Notes: a model not told the origin generated them from the letters alone. Shown: positions 36,108 through 44,821, counted from the stretch's first letter. The stretch: 64,000 nucleotides of DNA from Spirosoma pollinicola (GCF_002831565.1 NZ_CP025096.1:2643027-2707026), one strand, 5' to 3'. Program-made: numbers and translations.

Positions 36108-36833
36108 ATGAACATTATTGAAACCCGCGATATTGCCAAGCGCTATGTAATGGGCACCGAAGTTGTAGAAGCCCTCAAGTCGATTACGATTAGTATTCAG
36201 AAAGGCGAGTATGTCGCGTTTATGGGACCATCCGGCTCGGGAAAGTCAACGCTGATGAATATTGTTGGTTGTCTGGATACGCCAACCTCCGGCCAGTATA
36301 TTCTGAATAATCAGGACGTAAGCGGTATGGGCGAAAACGAACTGGCTGAAGTTCGTAATAAGGAGATTGGGTTTGTGTTTCAGACGTTCAACCTGCTGCC
36401 CCGCCAGACGTCCCTGGAAAACGTAGCCCTGCCACTCATTTATGCGGGTTATAACAAAGCTGACCGTACTGAAAAGGCGATGATGGCGCTCAAAAATGTT
36501 GGCCTGGAGAACCGGGCTGGCCACCGGCCAAACGAACTTTCGGGTGGTCAGCGGCAACGCGTGGCCGTTGCACGGGCGCTGGTCAATGATCCAAGTATTC
36601 TGCTTGCCGATGAACCAACGGGTAACCTAGACACCAAGACATCCTACGAAATCATGGATCTCTTCGACCAGATTCACAGCAAAGGCAATACCGTGATCAT
36701 GGTTACCCACGAAGAGGACATCGCCGAATACGCGCACCGTATTGTCCGGCTTCGCGATGGCCTCGTTGAAACCGACCGGGCCAATGCAAACATTCGTAAA
36801 GCTCAGGTGCTTATGCAGTCGCTAGGCCAATAA
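36108..36833 (+). CDS. LolD/MacB-type ABC transporter ATPase
   Basis: About 241 residues from ATG 36108. Walker A is [15 protein letters not shown], followed by the Q-loop in [14 protein letters not shown], signature [15 protein letters not shown], Walker [13 protein letters not shown] and switch His in VMVTHEED. LDxPTSGxY and [12 protein letters not shown] match the LolD/MacB group that extrudes lipoproteins or peptides. No permease gene is adjacent, so its partner is unknown; the polytopic protein upstream does not look like a MacB/LolC permease. Confidence 0.9.
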   Translation: MNIIETRDIAKRYVMGTEVVEALKSITISIQKGEYVAFMGPSGSGKSTLMNIVGCLDTPTSGQYILNNQDVSGMGENELAEVRNKEIGFVFQTFNLLPRQTSLENVALPLIYAGYNKADRTEKAMMALKNVGLENRAGHRPNELSGGQRQRVAVARALVNDPSILLADEPTGNLDTKTSYEIMDLFDQIHSKGNTVIMVTHEEDIAEYAHRIVRLRDGLVETDRANANIRKAQVLMQSLGQ

Positions 36834-36900
36834 GAAAGTAATTATTTAACCGTACTTTTTCATTTTTCATGATTATATTTCGCTCTAATCATGACGAAAA

Positions 36901-37395
36901 ATGCGCCGTAAAATCCTCCTTACCCTGCTCGGAGTTTTTGTCCTTATTCAGTTTGTCAGACCAGAGAAAAACCAGTCGACGGGCATGTCGGTTAACGATA
37001 TTACAACTAAATACGCTGTTCCTGCTGATGTTCACAACCTGCTGAAGCGGTCTTGCTTCGATTGCCATTCCAATAATACAGTTTACCCCTGGTACGATAC
37101 TGTTCAGCCCGTTTCCTGGTGGCTCAATCACCATATTAACGAAGCAAAAGGAGAGCTTAACTTTTCAGAGTTTGCCTCTTATTCACCCAAAAAAGCCGAT
37201 CATAAACTGGAAGAGATAGGGGAGTCTGTTACCGAAGGCTGGATGCCCCTAAGCTCATACCTGTGGATTCATCACGATGCTAAACTCAAACCCGAAGAAG
37301 CCAAACTAATTGCTGATTGGGCGAGCCAGTTGCGGGCAAAACTAGACGTTCCTGCTGATCCAAAAGGAGAGGAGCATCACGAGGGTCATTTATAG
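36901..37395 (+). CDS. haem-binding domain protein (Haem_bd family)
   Basis: 164 residues. An N-terminal hydrophobic anchor (ILLTLLGVFVLIQFV) is followed by a domain with the c-type haem motif CFDCH inside LLKRSCFDCHSNNTVYPWYD. Downstream Trp and His residues (PVSWWLNHHINEAKGELNF, LWIHHDAKLKPEE) match the Haem_bd (PF14376) pattern found in Bacteroidota. It is a periplasmic, membrane-anchored electron carrier or sensor. It ends in a short His-rich tail. Confidence 0.87.
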   Translation: MRRKILLTLLGVFVLIQFVRPEKNQSTGMSVNDITTKYAVPADVHNLLKRSCFDCHSNNTVYPWYDTVQPVSWWLNHHINEAKGELNFSEFASYSPKKADHKLEEIGESVTEGWMPLSSYLWIHHDAKLKPEEAKLIADWASQLRAKLDVPADPKGEEHHEGHL

Positions 37396-37404
37396 ATCAG
37401 TGTC

Positions 37405-37446
37405 TTTTTTTTTGATGTCGGGTCTGAGGACCCGACATCAAAAAAT
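37405..37446. terminator. bidirectional intrinsic terminator
   Basis: Perfect 14-bp stem (37411-37424 with 37429-37442) and tetraloop TGAG, with a T-run on the left and an A-run on the right, so it can terminate both converging transcripts. Its core GTCGGGTC-TGAG-GACCCGAC is that of the gmd/htrA hairpins with one T-A pair changed to C-G. Confidence 0.9.
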
Positions 37447-37455
37447 ACACAGAAT

Positions 37456-38634
37456 TTACGCTTTCAAATTGATCTTCCGGCCTGTTTCTGCGGCTTGATA
37501 AATGGCTTGTAATAGCTTCGTATCCCGCAGACCTTCTGCGCCCGTAACATGGTCGGGGAGTTGCTTGCCGTCGAGAAGGTCTTTGCAAACGCCATCCATA
37601 TGGGCAGCCTGATGGTTGACAACGGGCATCTCAATGGGACCTTTACTGGTACGCCCTTTGAGCGGGCCATAGCCAAAAGCGGGCGATAGTTCAAACCAGC
37701 CTTTCTCGCAGGACGCATAAAGTCGCTCAACACCCGATGCGTAACTTGTTGTGGAGTTGGAAACGGCACCCCCCGGAAATTCAAACTGCCAGAACATCGT
37801 TTCTTCGACATCCTTAAATTTTACGGGGTCTGTTTTTGGAGCAAACTGGGCGGTTACCGAAATAGGTTCTTCGCCCGTTACATACCGGGTGCCCTGTACA
37901 GCATAAATACCTACGTCCATCAGGGGGCCGCCACCCGCCATGCTTTTTTTCAATCGCCATTGAGTAGGGTCGCCACTCCGAAAGCCATCGCTGCTTTCTA
38001 TAAACTTAACGGCACCGAACACTTTTTCCTGTCCAAGCCGCATAATCTCTTTAGTGAATGGCTCATAATGCAGCCGATAACCAATAGCCAGTTGCTTGTT
38101 TGCCTTCTTGCAGGCATCAATCATGGCCTGGCACTCTTTCGGGTAAATTGCCATTGGTTTCTCACAAATGACGTGCTTCCCCGCCTGCGCGGCCCGAATT
38201 ACATACTCGGCGTGCATTGAGTTTGGGAGCACCACATACACGACGTCTATATCTTTGTTATCCGCAATCCGGTCGAAGTTTTTGTAATCGTAGACATTGG
38301 CCTTTGGGATGTTGTATTTCTGCATCCATTCAGTGGCTTTTGACGGCGTACCCGTTACAATGCCAGCCAGTCGGCAGTTTTTTGTCTCTTGCAGTGCCGG
38401 TGCCAGCAGGTTTGCGCTATAATACCCGAGCCCAACTAAAGCGATGCCCAGTTTGCGGCCCGGCTGGCCCAAACTTTCGTTATCTGCATTTTTCAGCAAT
38501 GAATAAAGGCCGCTGGATTCATTCTGGGCAAATTGATTATTGCCATAGCCCAGGAGCGGTAAAGATAAGGCCGATGCACCTGCGCCAAGATTGCGTAGAA
38601 AGGTGCGCCGGGAATTCGCGTCTTGATTTTTCAT
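37456..38634 (-). CDS. Tat-exported Gfo/Idh/MocA-family oxidoreductase
   Basis: 392 residues. A twin-arginine signal (NSRRTFLRNLGAGASALSLPLLG) precedes a Rossmann domain (GIALVGLGYYSANLLAPAL), CEKPMAIYPKEC with the catalytic-site Lys, and the GFO C-terminal domain (GGGPLMDVGIYAVQG, EDTLFWQFEFPGG-like). It resembles glucose-fructose oxidoreductase, which keeps bound NADP and acts in the periplasm. The substrate is presumably a sugar. It is monocistronic. Confidence 0.92.
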   Translation of the reverse strand: MKNQDANSRRTFLRNLGAGASALSLPLLGYGNNQFAQNESSGLYSLLKNADNESLGQPGRKLGIALVGLGYYSANLLAPALQETKNCRLAGIVTGTPSKATEWMQKYNIPKANVYDYKNFDRIADNKDIDVVYVVLPNSMHAEYVIRAAQAGKHVICEKPMAIYPKECQAMIDACKKANKQLAIGYRLHYEPFTKEIMRLGQEKVFGAVKFIESSDGFRSGDPTQWRLKKSMAGGGPLMDVGIYAVQGTRYVTGEEPISVTAQFAPKTDPVKFKDVEETMFWQFEFPGGAVSNSTTSYASGVERLYASCEKGWFELSPAFGYGPLKGRTSKGPIEMPVVNHQAAHMDGVCKDLLDGKQLPDHVTGAEGLRDTKLLQAIYQAAETGRKINLKA

Positions 38635-38692
38635 GAGTAGCCGTTTAGGGAAACTCGGTGAAGCTACGGAATGTGCTGCACTTCAGAGTCTA

Positions 38693-38735
38693 TAAAAAAA
38701 GCACCAAAGCCGGGTTTTCTACCAGCTTTGGTGCT
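38693..38735 (-). terminator. intrinsic terminator of the DUF535 gene
   Basis: Arms AGCACCAAAGC (38700-38710) and GCTTTGGTGCT (38725-38735) with a 14-base loop; the A-run at 38694-38700 becomes a U-tract on the minus strand. It lies about 230 bases after the DUF535 stop. The intervening 38736-38966 holds no visible gene. Confidence 0.7.
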
Positions 38736-38966
38736 CTGTCATCCACGTTTTAATATTGCTTTATACAAGTCAACTCTGTGTCTATACCACACAGTTTGTC
38801 GAATTTGCCAGGTCAGGAACATGATAAATCTCACGGCTATGGATCGACGGCCTGTTCGCCAGGATTCGTGGCTAATTTACTGGCAATCCTGACTGCAACC
38901 GGGGAGCCATACAACTAGTTGGTATTGGCGCGGCCACCTGCGACACGCTCGAATTCTTGCAGATGA

Positions 38967-39905
38967 TTATATGCTAGACAACTGAAGTTGTGCTTCAAAA
39001 TGGGCTCGAACCTGTTGAGTGACTTTATGCTTATACTCTCGTTTCCGTAGGGTACGGCTGCGGTGGTTAGCCTTGATTAAGGTGAGCGGCTTCTCAGGAA
39101 AAGGAATTGCTAAAGTATATAACTGATTTGGTTGTTTTTCTCCTCCTAGCGCATCCCAAAATGCATCAAAGTTAAAATGAGTCGCCCCATTCGCTAAATT
39201 TCTCTCATTGCCCGCACCCCAGATGCACTTCAGATCACAAGCTAGAGAGATCCCTTGCAAGGCTGCCATCAGTAGAGCAGACGGAGAAATATCAAATAGA
39301 GCTTTAGTAGCTTGTTTGACAAGGTCAGGGTTTCTAACACCTTGGATCCCTCCTACAAAAAGGCTTTGACCGAACAACGAGTTCTCCAACTGCTCACCAA
39401 CAATTGTAAATCGAATGGAGTAAACAGGAATCTTATTAAATTCCAATACGACGGCTAATTCACCCTCCCAGTCTATACCGGATGGAAATAACAGACTAAT
39501 ACTAAATGAGTCAGTGCCTTGGCAATCTTGCCAGATATAGGTTTTGTGAAGAATATCCTTAAAAAAGTGGGGATGCACGCATTTGGTGAAATAGCGGTAA
39601 TGACTAGTGAGTAAAACCAGTTTATCTTTAGTAGGCAAATTAAGGGCTAAATACTGACCTAGATATTTGTATAATAGGCGGGGGTTTTCTTGCACTAAAG
39701 CCGCAACTTGTGGATTGATTTTTAGTAATTGAGTCAGTTCATAATGTTCCGGAAAGTGCCAAATAATTTGCCTGAATCGGAAGCCTGTTCTTAATGTGTA
39801 CAGCATCCCTCGACGAATTACCTGATTAATTACCTTATATAAAGTTGTGAAATTAATAGAATTGGTATGTTTTGATAAGGATACAGAACCAGTAAATAGT
39901 TTCAT
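38967..39905 (-). CDS. DUF535 (VirK/YbjX) family protein
   Basis: 312 residues. The central and C-terminal parts show the DUF535 pattern: EGELAVVLEFNKIPVYSIRFTI, GGIQGVRNPDLVKQATKALFDISPSALLMAALQG, THFNFDAFWDALGGE and a basic HRSRTLRKREYKHK tail. VirK/YbjX proteins are linked to surface virulence factors and antimicrobial-peptide resistance in Gammaproteobacteria; the molecular role is unknown. The gene and its surroundings look AT-richer than neighbours and flank a group II intron remnant, which suggests horizontal acquisition. Bacteroidota homologues are not something I can confirm here. Confidence 0.8.
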   Translation of the reverse strand: MKLFTGSVSLSKHTNSINFTTLYKVINQVIRRGMLYTLRTGFRFRQIIWHFPEHYELTQLLKINPQVAALVQENPRLLYKYLGQYLALNLPTKDKLVLLTSHYRYFTKCVHPHFFKDILHKTYIWQDCQGTDSFSISLLFPSGIDWEGELAVVLEFNKIPVYSIRFTIVGEQLENSLFGQSLFVGGIQGVRNPDLVKQATKALFDISPSALLMAALQGISLACDLKCIWGAGNERNLANGATHFNFDAFWDALGGEKQPNQLYTLAIPFPEKPLTLIKANHRSRTLRKREYKHKVTQQVRAHFEAQLQLSSI

Positions 39906-40319
39906 TATACATTCGCAATTGGTGCAAGCGGACGAGTATTGCTTTTAAACGGCAAGTTATTCACTAATCTGAAAACTTGACTTATTATTTGGTCAACTTT
40001 ACTAAGCGGTAGTTCAAACAGGTTTATCGACTTACCTTGGATTTATATACAAAAAGGTGCAAAAACCGTCAAAACTTCACCGCAGCTATACCATGAATTG
40101 GTCAACAGTATCCATTTGAAAAAACAACTCGGTGTCATTTAAGAACATGAGTTTGTTATAGCCTATCTTCAAGATGGCACCTCGCTTCCATCGAAACCAA
40201 TACCTCCTCCAATCAATGCTTCGCTCAATGTCTGACTGAAACTGCCGTCTCAATTTATAATAGACAGCTTATCATCTCGAAGTAGAATAAATGAGTTCTA
40301 TTTTTATATTTCTGTTGTT
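39906..40319. other. AT-rich intergenic region next to an intron remnant
   Basis: This stretch has no convincing open frame on either strand and is visibly AT-rich. It separates the DUF535 start from the intron remnant. It may hold the DUF535 promoter plus decayed mobile DNA. Confidence 0.4.
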
Positions 40320-40321
40320 TT

Positions 40322-40460
40322 ACATCAAACTCAGCGGGGCCGTCACCAGCCCCGCTGGTCTTCAGAACAGTGCATGAAACTGTCACTTCACACGGCTCTT
40401 CAATGAAGCGGTAATTGTCACCTATACCTTGCCGGACAACATCTCATGTTAGGATCCCTC
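40322..40460 (-). mobile_element. 3'-end remnant of a group II intron (domains V-VI)
   Basis: On the minus strand the sequence reads GAGCCGTGTGAAGT (40398-40385) with the complementary half CATGCACTGTTCT (40376-40364), the 35-base shape of domain V. A domain-VI-like hairpin follows, CAGCGGGGC / GCCCCGCTG (40357-40332), ending GAGTTTGA. The domain V pairing has a C·U mismatch and its loop (GACA) is not a GNRA tetraloop, so the intron is probably inactive. No reverse transcriptase frame or 5' end is nearby. Confidence 0.65.
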
Positions 40461-40537
40461 CTTGAGTCGGGATGACAAAAGCAACGCATTGAATTTTTAA
40501 TACTTAATTAGAAATCTATTTGTAATTCACACTGACT

Positions 40538-42337
40538 TTAAAAAATATACTTGTTCTCGGCAATCATGGCGTCGGCAATCTGACGGCGGGCATCTTTCAG
40601 ATTCAACGGCTCAATTTTGGTGAACCGTTTCAAACCCATCAACATACCCCGTAGTTCATCTCCCTCGGCAAACGACGTTATTGCTGACCGACCGGCGTTA
40701 TTAACTTTCTCAACAGCTTCATGCAGGTACACTAGCGCCATTTGCTTTTGCAGGGCAACAGCTTCCTCGCCTTTAATCCCGATCAATTTCTCAACACGAA
40801 GCAATACAGATTCAGCCACGTAGATTTCTATGGCCATATCAGCTACGTTCATCAGGATTTCCTGCTCGTTGGAAAGGTTCATCATGAACTTCTGAACGGC
40901 GGCACCCGATACCATCAGGGCAGCTTTCTTCAGGTTGCGGATAACTTTTTTCTCGGCAATAAATACGCCCTCTTCCTCGTCCGAATTGAAGTCGGGAATA
41001 GACATAATTTCTTTGGCAACTGCCATTGCCGGGCCCATCAGGTCGAGTTCGCCCTTCATGGCCCGCTTCAACAGCATGTCTACCACAAGCATCCGGTTGA
41101 TTTCGTTCGTGCCTTCAAAAATCCGGTTGATGCGGGCATCGCGGTAGGAACGATCCATTGGTGCATCGGCCGAATAGCCCATACCACCATATACCTGAAC
41201 ACCTTCGTCGACCACATAATCCAGTACTTCCGAACCATGTACTTTCATGATGGCGCACTCAATCGAAAACTGCTCCAACGCCTTCAGTTTAGCTGACGAA
41301 TCATCCAGACCCTGGCTTTTCAGGTCCTCAATCAGGTCGTCAATATTTTGACCAGCCCGATACGATGCTGTTTCAGAAGCATACACTTTAAGGGCCATTT
41401 CGGCCAGTTTATGCTTGATAGCCCCAAATTGAGAAATGGCTGTTTTGAATTGCTTCCGTTCGTTGGAATAGCGAATGGCATGGTTGATTACTTCTTTTGA
41501 ACCTCCAACAGCGGCAATACCCAGCTTTATACGACCAATGTTGAGGATGTTTACCGCGATTTTGAAGCCATTCTCACGAGTCGACAATAAGTTTTCAACA
41601 GGCACTTTGCAATCGTTGAAGAAAATCTGACGCGTGTCGGAGCCTTTGATACCCATTTTGTGTTCCGGCTCGTTCATTGTGATGCCTTCGTAACCACGCT
41701 CAACAATGAAAGCGGAGAGATTTTTGTCGGCATCAATTTTGGCAAATACGATGTAGATATCGGCAAAACCACCGTTAGTGATCCACATCTTTTGTCCATT
41801 CAGAACATAATGAGTGCCATCTGCGGTTAGCGTTGCTTTGGTTTTTCCTGAATTAGCATCAGAACCAGAATCGGGTTCAGTGAGGCAGTAAGCGGCTTTC
41901 CATTCGCCTGAGGCTAGTTTAGGTAAATACTTGGATTTTTGGTCTTCATTACCATAATACACAATAGGTAATGTACCGATACCCGTATGTGCGGATAACG
42001 CAACCGAAAATGAATGGCCTGCGCCTGTCACTTCGGCAACCAGCATGGAAGTGTTGAAATTCGTGCCAAACCCGCCGTACTGCTCTGGTACGGATGTGCC
42101 CAGAATGCCCAGTTCACCGGCTTTGTCCATTAAAGATGAAATCAATTCGGGAGATTTAGCATTGTCTATTTCATTCAGACGCGGCCAGATTTCCCGTTCC
42201 AGGAACTCGCGGCAGGTAGCCGCAATCATTTGCTGCTCTTCGGTAAATTCTTCAGGGATAAAAACCTGCGCTGCCTGCGTTTCTTTGATCAGAAATTCGC
42301 CACCTTTCAAGGAGGCTTTTGGTTCTGTCGCAATCAT
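40538..42337 (-). CDS. acyl-CoA dehydrogenase, long (VLCAD-like) form
   Basis: 599 residues. The FAD-dependent first step of beta-oxidation. The N-terminal helical domain starts TEEQQMIAATCREFLEREIWPRL. FAD and substrate motifs include YCLTEPDSGSDANSGKTKA and WITNGGFADIYIVFAKID, and the catalytic Glu is in IFEGTNEINRMLVVDML. About 170 extra C-terminal residues match the extended VLCAD/ACAD9-type architecture. It is preceded by two TATGC-WW-GCATA palindromes that overlap its promoter, and the thiolase lies upstream with the same site. Confidence 0.95.
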   Translation of the reverse strand: MIATEPKASLKGGEFLIKETQAAQVFIPEEFTEEQQMIAATCREFLEREIWPRLNEIDNAKSPELISSLMDKAGELGILGTSVPEQYGGFGTNFNTSMLVAEVTGAGHSFSVALSAHTGIGTLPIVYYGNEDQKSKYLPKLASGEWKAAYCLTEPDSGSDANSGKTKATLTADGTHYVLNGQKMWITNGGFADIYIVFAKIDADKNLSAFIVERGYEGITMNEPEHKMGIKGSDTRQIFFNDCKVPVENLLSTRENGFKIAVNILNIGRIKLGIAAVGGSKEVINHAIRYSNERKQFKTAISQFGAIKHKLAEMALKVYASETASYRAGQNIDDLIEDLKSQGLDDSSAKLKALEQFSIECAIMKVHGSEVLDYVVDEGVQVYGGMGYSADAPMDRSYRDARINRIFEGTNEINRMLVVDMLLKRAMKGELDLMGPAMAVAKEIMSIPDFNSDEEEGVFIAEKKVIRNLKKAALMVSGAAVQKFMMNLSNEQEILMNVADMAIEIYVAESVLLRVEKLIGIKGEEAVALQKQMALVYLHEAVEKVNNAGRSAITSFAEGDELRGMLMGLKRFTKIEPLNLKDARRQIADAMIAENKYIF

Positions 42338-42350
42338 GTTGAAAAGAGTT

Positions 42351-42417
42351 TATTATGCTTGCATACTAATTCGTTAACAAAGAAAATCATTTCAAAATTA
42401 GTATGCAAGCATACTAA
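42351..42417 (-). promoter_or_regulatory. promoter of the acyl-CoA dehydrogenase gene with two operator sites
   Basis: Two palindromes share the core TATGC-WW-GCATA. Site 1 is 42351-42370 (core 42354-42365); site 2 is 42398-42417 (TTAGTATGC-AA-GCATACTAA, perfect arms). A promoter fits between them on the minus strand: TTG inside site 2 (42408-42406), 20 bases, then TTTCTTTG (42385-42378). Site 2 would cover the -33 box and site 1 the transcription start, ideal for repression by a TetR-type fatty-acid regulator. Confidence 0.7.
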
Positions 42418-42479
42418 TAATATTTTTTAGCTAGAGCTGAGCTTGTATACAGGTAAACAACCTTCATGTACAGTAATGG

Positions 42480-42619
42480 CTGAATTAGCCAGTAAGAAAG
42501 GTTTATTAATCACAGAGGCATAAAGAACACAGAGATTGTATGGGTTAATTTCTCCCCGTTCAATCTCTGTGTTCTCTATGCCTCTGTGATTAATAAACCT
42601 TTCTTACTGGCTAATTCAG
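42480..42619. repeat. 59-bp-arm inverted repeat
   Basis: Arms 42480-42538 and 42561-42619 are complementary except for one transition; the spacer is 22 bases. The core CACAGAGGCATAAAGAACAC resembles a short palindromic repeat seen in many bacterial genomes. Its right end overlaps the relic of a thiolase C-terminus. Confidence 0.9.
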
Positions 42620-42638
42620 ACGCTCAAAAATACCGGCT
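42612..42638 (-). pseudogene. relic of a second thiolase C-terminus
   Basis: The minus strand reads GCCGGTATTTTTGAGCGTCTGAATTAG, i.e. [12 protein letters not shown], the same eight residues and stop position as the thiolase at 42737, with only synonymous differences (GGT/GGA, CTG/TTG, TAG/TAA). Upstream of it the frame runs into an inverted repeat. Confidence 0.6.
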
Positions 42639-42726
42639 CTGGCGCAGGTATTCACCCATGCCGGTTCATGTGGCGAGCATACGCTCGCGTTTATGTGTAG
42701 GCACGTGTGAATACCCGCGCCAGAGC
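42636..42726. repeat. inverted repeat downstream of the thiolase gene
   Basis: Arms GCTCTGGCGCAGGTATTCAC (42636-42655) and 42707-42726 pair over 20 bases with one mismatch. The spacer contains a further small palindrome GCGAGCATACGCTCGC (42673-42688). It lies between the thiolase and its C-terminal relic. Confidence 0.8.
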
Positions 42727-42736
42727 TTGCATTCTA

Positions 42737-43915
42737 TTAATTCAAACGCTCAAAAATTCCAGCAACGCCTTGGCCGCCACCTACGCAGGCCGATACCATG
42801 CCATATTTCTGATCGCGACGACGCATTTCATTCAACAGTTGCACAGATAAGCGTGCGCCTGTCGAACCGAGTGCATGGCCTAAAGCAATGGCACCCCCGT
42901 TCGGGTTGATCTTACTAGGATCAAGACTCAGTTCCTGAATAACCGCTAATGCCTGAGCGGCAAAGGCTTCATTTAACTCAATAAGATCAATGTCGTCTTG
43001 CTTCAAGCCGCCTTTTTTGAGAGCGATTGGAATCGCGGCTACTGGTCCGATACCCATAATTTTGGGTTCTACACCGGCTGTTGCATAGGATACCATCCGG
43101 GCAACCGGCTTCAGGTTCAACTCATTGATCAGGCGTTCCGACATCACTACGACAAAAGCTGCTCCGTCAGACGTTTGCGAAGAATTTCCGGCGGTAACTG
43201 AGCCACCTGCTGCAAAAACTGGTTTTAGTTTGGCCAGGCCTTCAGCGCTAGTGTCTTTGCGCGGACCTTCGTCCTGGGCCACGGTCCACTCACGGGTTTT
43301 CTTTTTGTTGCTTTCAGCGTCGAAATACGTTTCACTCACCTTGATAGGTACGATTTCGTCTGTGAATTTCCCGTCTTTTTGAGCCGCCAGTGCCTTTTGG
43401 TGAGAGGCAAAGGCAAACTCATCTTGGGCATCGCGGCTAATGTTAAATTGCTGGGCAACTTGTTCGGCTGTCAGGCCCATACCAATATAATAATCCGGGT
43501 GTGTCTTCGCAATTTCGTAGTTCAGAGCTGTTTTCCAACCCATTACCGGCACCATCGACATTGACTCGGTTCCTCCGGCAATGATGCAATCGGCCAGTCC
43601 AGCGTGGATTTTTGCTGAGGCAATCGCAATCGCTTCCAATCCCGAACCGCAGTACCGGTTGATCGTCATGCCGGGAACGCTATTGGGCAACGACAGCAAA
43701 GCTATGTACCGGGCAATCTGCATTCCCTGTTCGGCCTCAGGCACGGCATTTCCAACGATGAGGTCTTCAACACGTGTAGGGTCAAGGTTAGGAACCTGGC
43801 TTAGTAAGTGCTTGATAACTTCAGCCGCCATATCATCAGGGCGGGTAAAACGGAGACCTCCGCGAGGTGCTTTACCCACGGCTGTACGATATCCGGCTAC
43901 AATGTATGCGTCCAT
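42737..43915 (-). CDS. acetyl-CoA acyltransferase (thiolase)
   Basis: 392 residues. Last step of beta-oxidation, cleaving 3-ketoacyl-CoA with CoA. The nucleophile is Cys89 in [12 protein letters not shown]. The C-terminal pair is His in [18 protein letters not shown] and Cys in [11 protein letters not shown]. Residues 60-70 ([15 protein letters not shown]) are typical of FadA-type degradative thiolases. It is upstream of the acyl-CoA dehydrogenase on the same strand but 400 bases apart, with separate control by a matching palindrome. Likely a FadA/FadI equivalent. Confidence 0.95.
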   Translation of the reverse strand: MDAYIVAGYRTAVGKAPRGGLRFTRPDDMAAEVIKHLLSQVPNLDPTRVEDLIVGNAVPEAEQGMQIARYIALLSLPNSVPGMTINRYCGSGLEAIAIASAKIHAGLADCIIAGGTESMSMVPVMGWKTALNYEIAKTHPDYYIGMGLTAEQVAQQFNISRDAQDEFAFASHQKALAAQKDGKFTDEIVPIKVSETYFDAESNKKKTREWTVAQDEGPRKDTSAEGLAKLKPVFAAGGSVTAGNSSQTSDGAAFVVVMSERLINELNLKPVARMVSYATAGVEPKIMGIGPVAAIPIALKKGGLKQDDIDLIELNEAFAAQALAVIQELSLDPSKINPNGGAIALGHALGSTGARLSVQLLNEMRRRDQKYGMVSACVGGGQGVAGIFERLN

Positions 43916-44005
43916 AAAAATGCGATGTTGATTTTACTGGTTAAGCGGGGAACCTAAAGCAATAACTTATTTGGTAAACGAAAAATTACAGATGATTCAT
44001 AAATT

Positions 44006-44024
44006 ATTATGCAAGCATACTATT
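44006..44024. promoter_or_regulatory. palindromic operator candidate upstream of thiolase
   Basis: ATTATGCAAGCATACTAT, core TATGC-AA-GCATA (44008-44019), about 90 bases before the thiolase ATG. It matches sites 1 and 2 upstream of the acyl-CoA dehydrogenase. TTG within it could serve as a -33 box, but no good -7 box is seen at the right distance. Confidence 0.6.
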
Positions 44025-44090
44025 TTCTTCTGAGAACTGCAACTCTTGGGCTCGAGGCAAATGTCGCCTGGGCGTTCAGATAATCGTTTG

Positions 44091-44208
44091 TAACGTGTAC
44101 GGTCGGCCGCTGCCGTGGAAACCCGAGCAGTTAGAAGCCGGGTTGACGCTTGAATTGTTAGCCTTTGGCTACGCGGGTTTCCACGGCAGCGGCCGACCGT
44201 ACACGTTA
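44091..44208. repeat. 35-bp perfect inverted repeat
   Basis: Arms 44091-44125 and 44174-44208 are perfectly complementary over 35 bases (core GTACGGTCGGCCGCTGCCGTGG), with a 48-base spacer. It lies between the thiolase start and the end of the nuo operon, just beyond the nuoJ terminator. Confidence 0.92.
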
Positions 44209-44214
44209 CTATGC

Positions 44215-44240
44215 AAAAAAGCCGCTCGATGAGCGGCTTT
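44215..44240 (-). terminator. intrinsic terminator of the nuo operon
   Basis: Arms AAAGCCGCTC (44218-44227) and GAGCGGCTTT (44231-44240), loop GAT, with an A-run (44215-44220) giving a U-tract on the minus strand. It is 27 bases after the nuoJ stop and marks the end of nuoABCDEFGHIJ. Confidence 0.92.
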
Positions 44241-44266
44241 ACAATCAAAAATTTGGTAAATCTCTG

Positions 44267-44821
44267 TTAGAAGTGACGGTCTCCAGCTTCGCGCTTGCCA
44301 AGCAATACTGCACCAACCATTGCAACTAAAAATAAGACTGAAGCCAGTTCAAATGGTAAGATATAGCTGCTATAAAGCAACTGCCCAAGGTTTTCTACAA
44401 GCCCTGTTTTAGCATTGAAAGTTGCTGAATTAACTTCTGGCACCTGAGCACTTTTGGCCCGAAAAATCGTAATCAACATAATCATCAACAAACCGCCAAC
44501 AACAACCGAAGCCATTTTTGTCAGATTGGTTTTCGACTCTTCGTCTTCTTTACGCAGGTTCAAAAACATGATTGTGAATAGGAACAGGACCATGATAGCC
44601 CCTGCATATACAATGATGTTTACCGCTGCCAGAAACTGAGCATTGAGCAGAATGTAATGACCCGATAGGCAGAAAAACGTGGCAATCAGCGCCAGAACGC
44701 TATAAATTGGGTTACGGGCTGTTACAACGCCAATAGCACTAAACAGAGTAAGTACCGTTAGGCCAAGAAACAGGTAGCCAGTACCCGTCAACGATTTGAA
44801 AAAGGTTATAAATTCAGTCAT
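44267..44821 (-). CDS. nuoJ: NADH-quinone oxidoreductase subunit J
   Basis: 184 residues with five membrane helices. Antiporter-associated membrane subunit of complex I. Helix 2-3 contains NPIYSVLALIATFFCLSGHYILLNAQFLAAVNIIVYAGAIMVLFLF, the family's most conserved part, with the pi-bulge region AGAIMVL. It is the last gene of the operon, directly followed by a strong terminator. The usual next genes nuoK-nuoN are not in this window. Confidence 0.94.
   Translation of the reverse strand: MTEFITFFKSLTGTGYLFLGLTVLTLFSAIGVVTARNPIYSVLALIATFFCLSGHYILLNAQFLAAVNIIVYAGAIMVLFLFTIMFLNLRKEDEESKTNLTKMASVVVGGLLMIMLITIFRAKSAQVPEVNSATFNAKTGLVENLGQLLYSSYILPFELASVLFLVAMVGAVLLGKREAGDRHF

Noticed and set aside
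40742..41296. 184-codon open reading frame on the plus strand
   Set aside because: It is the antisense frame of the acyl-CoA dehydrogenase, without recognisable motifs or its own control signals.
43997..44248. Open reading frame of 83 codons on the minus strand
   Set aside because: It runs through the 35-bp inverted repeat and the nuoJ terminator; the translation is Arg/Thr/Cys-rich and unlike a real protein.
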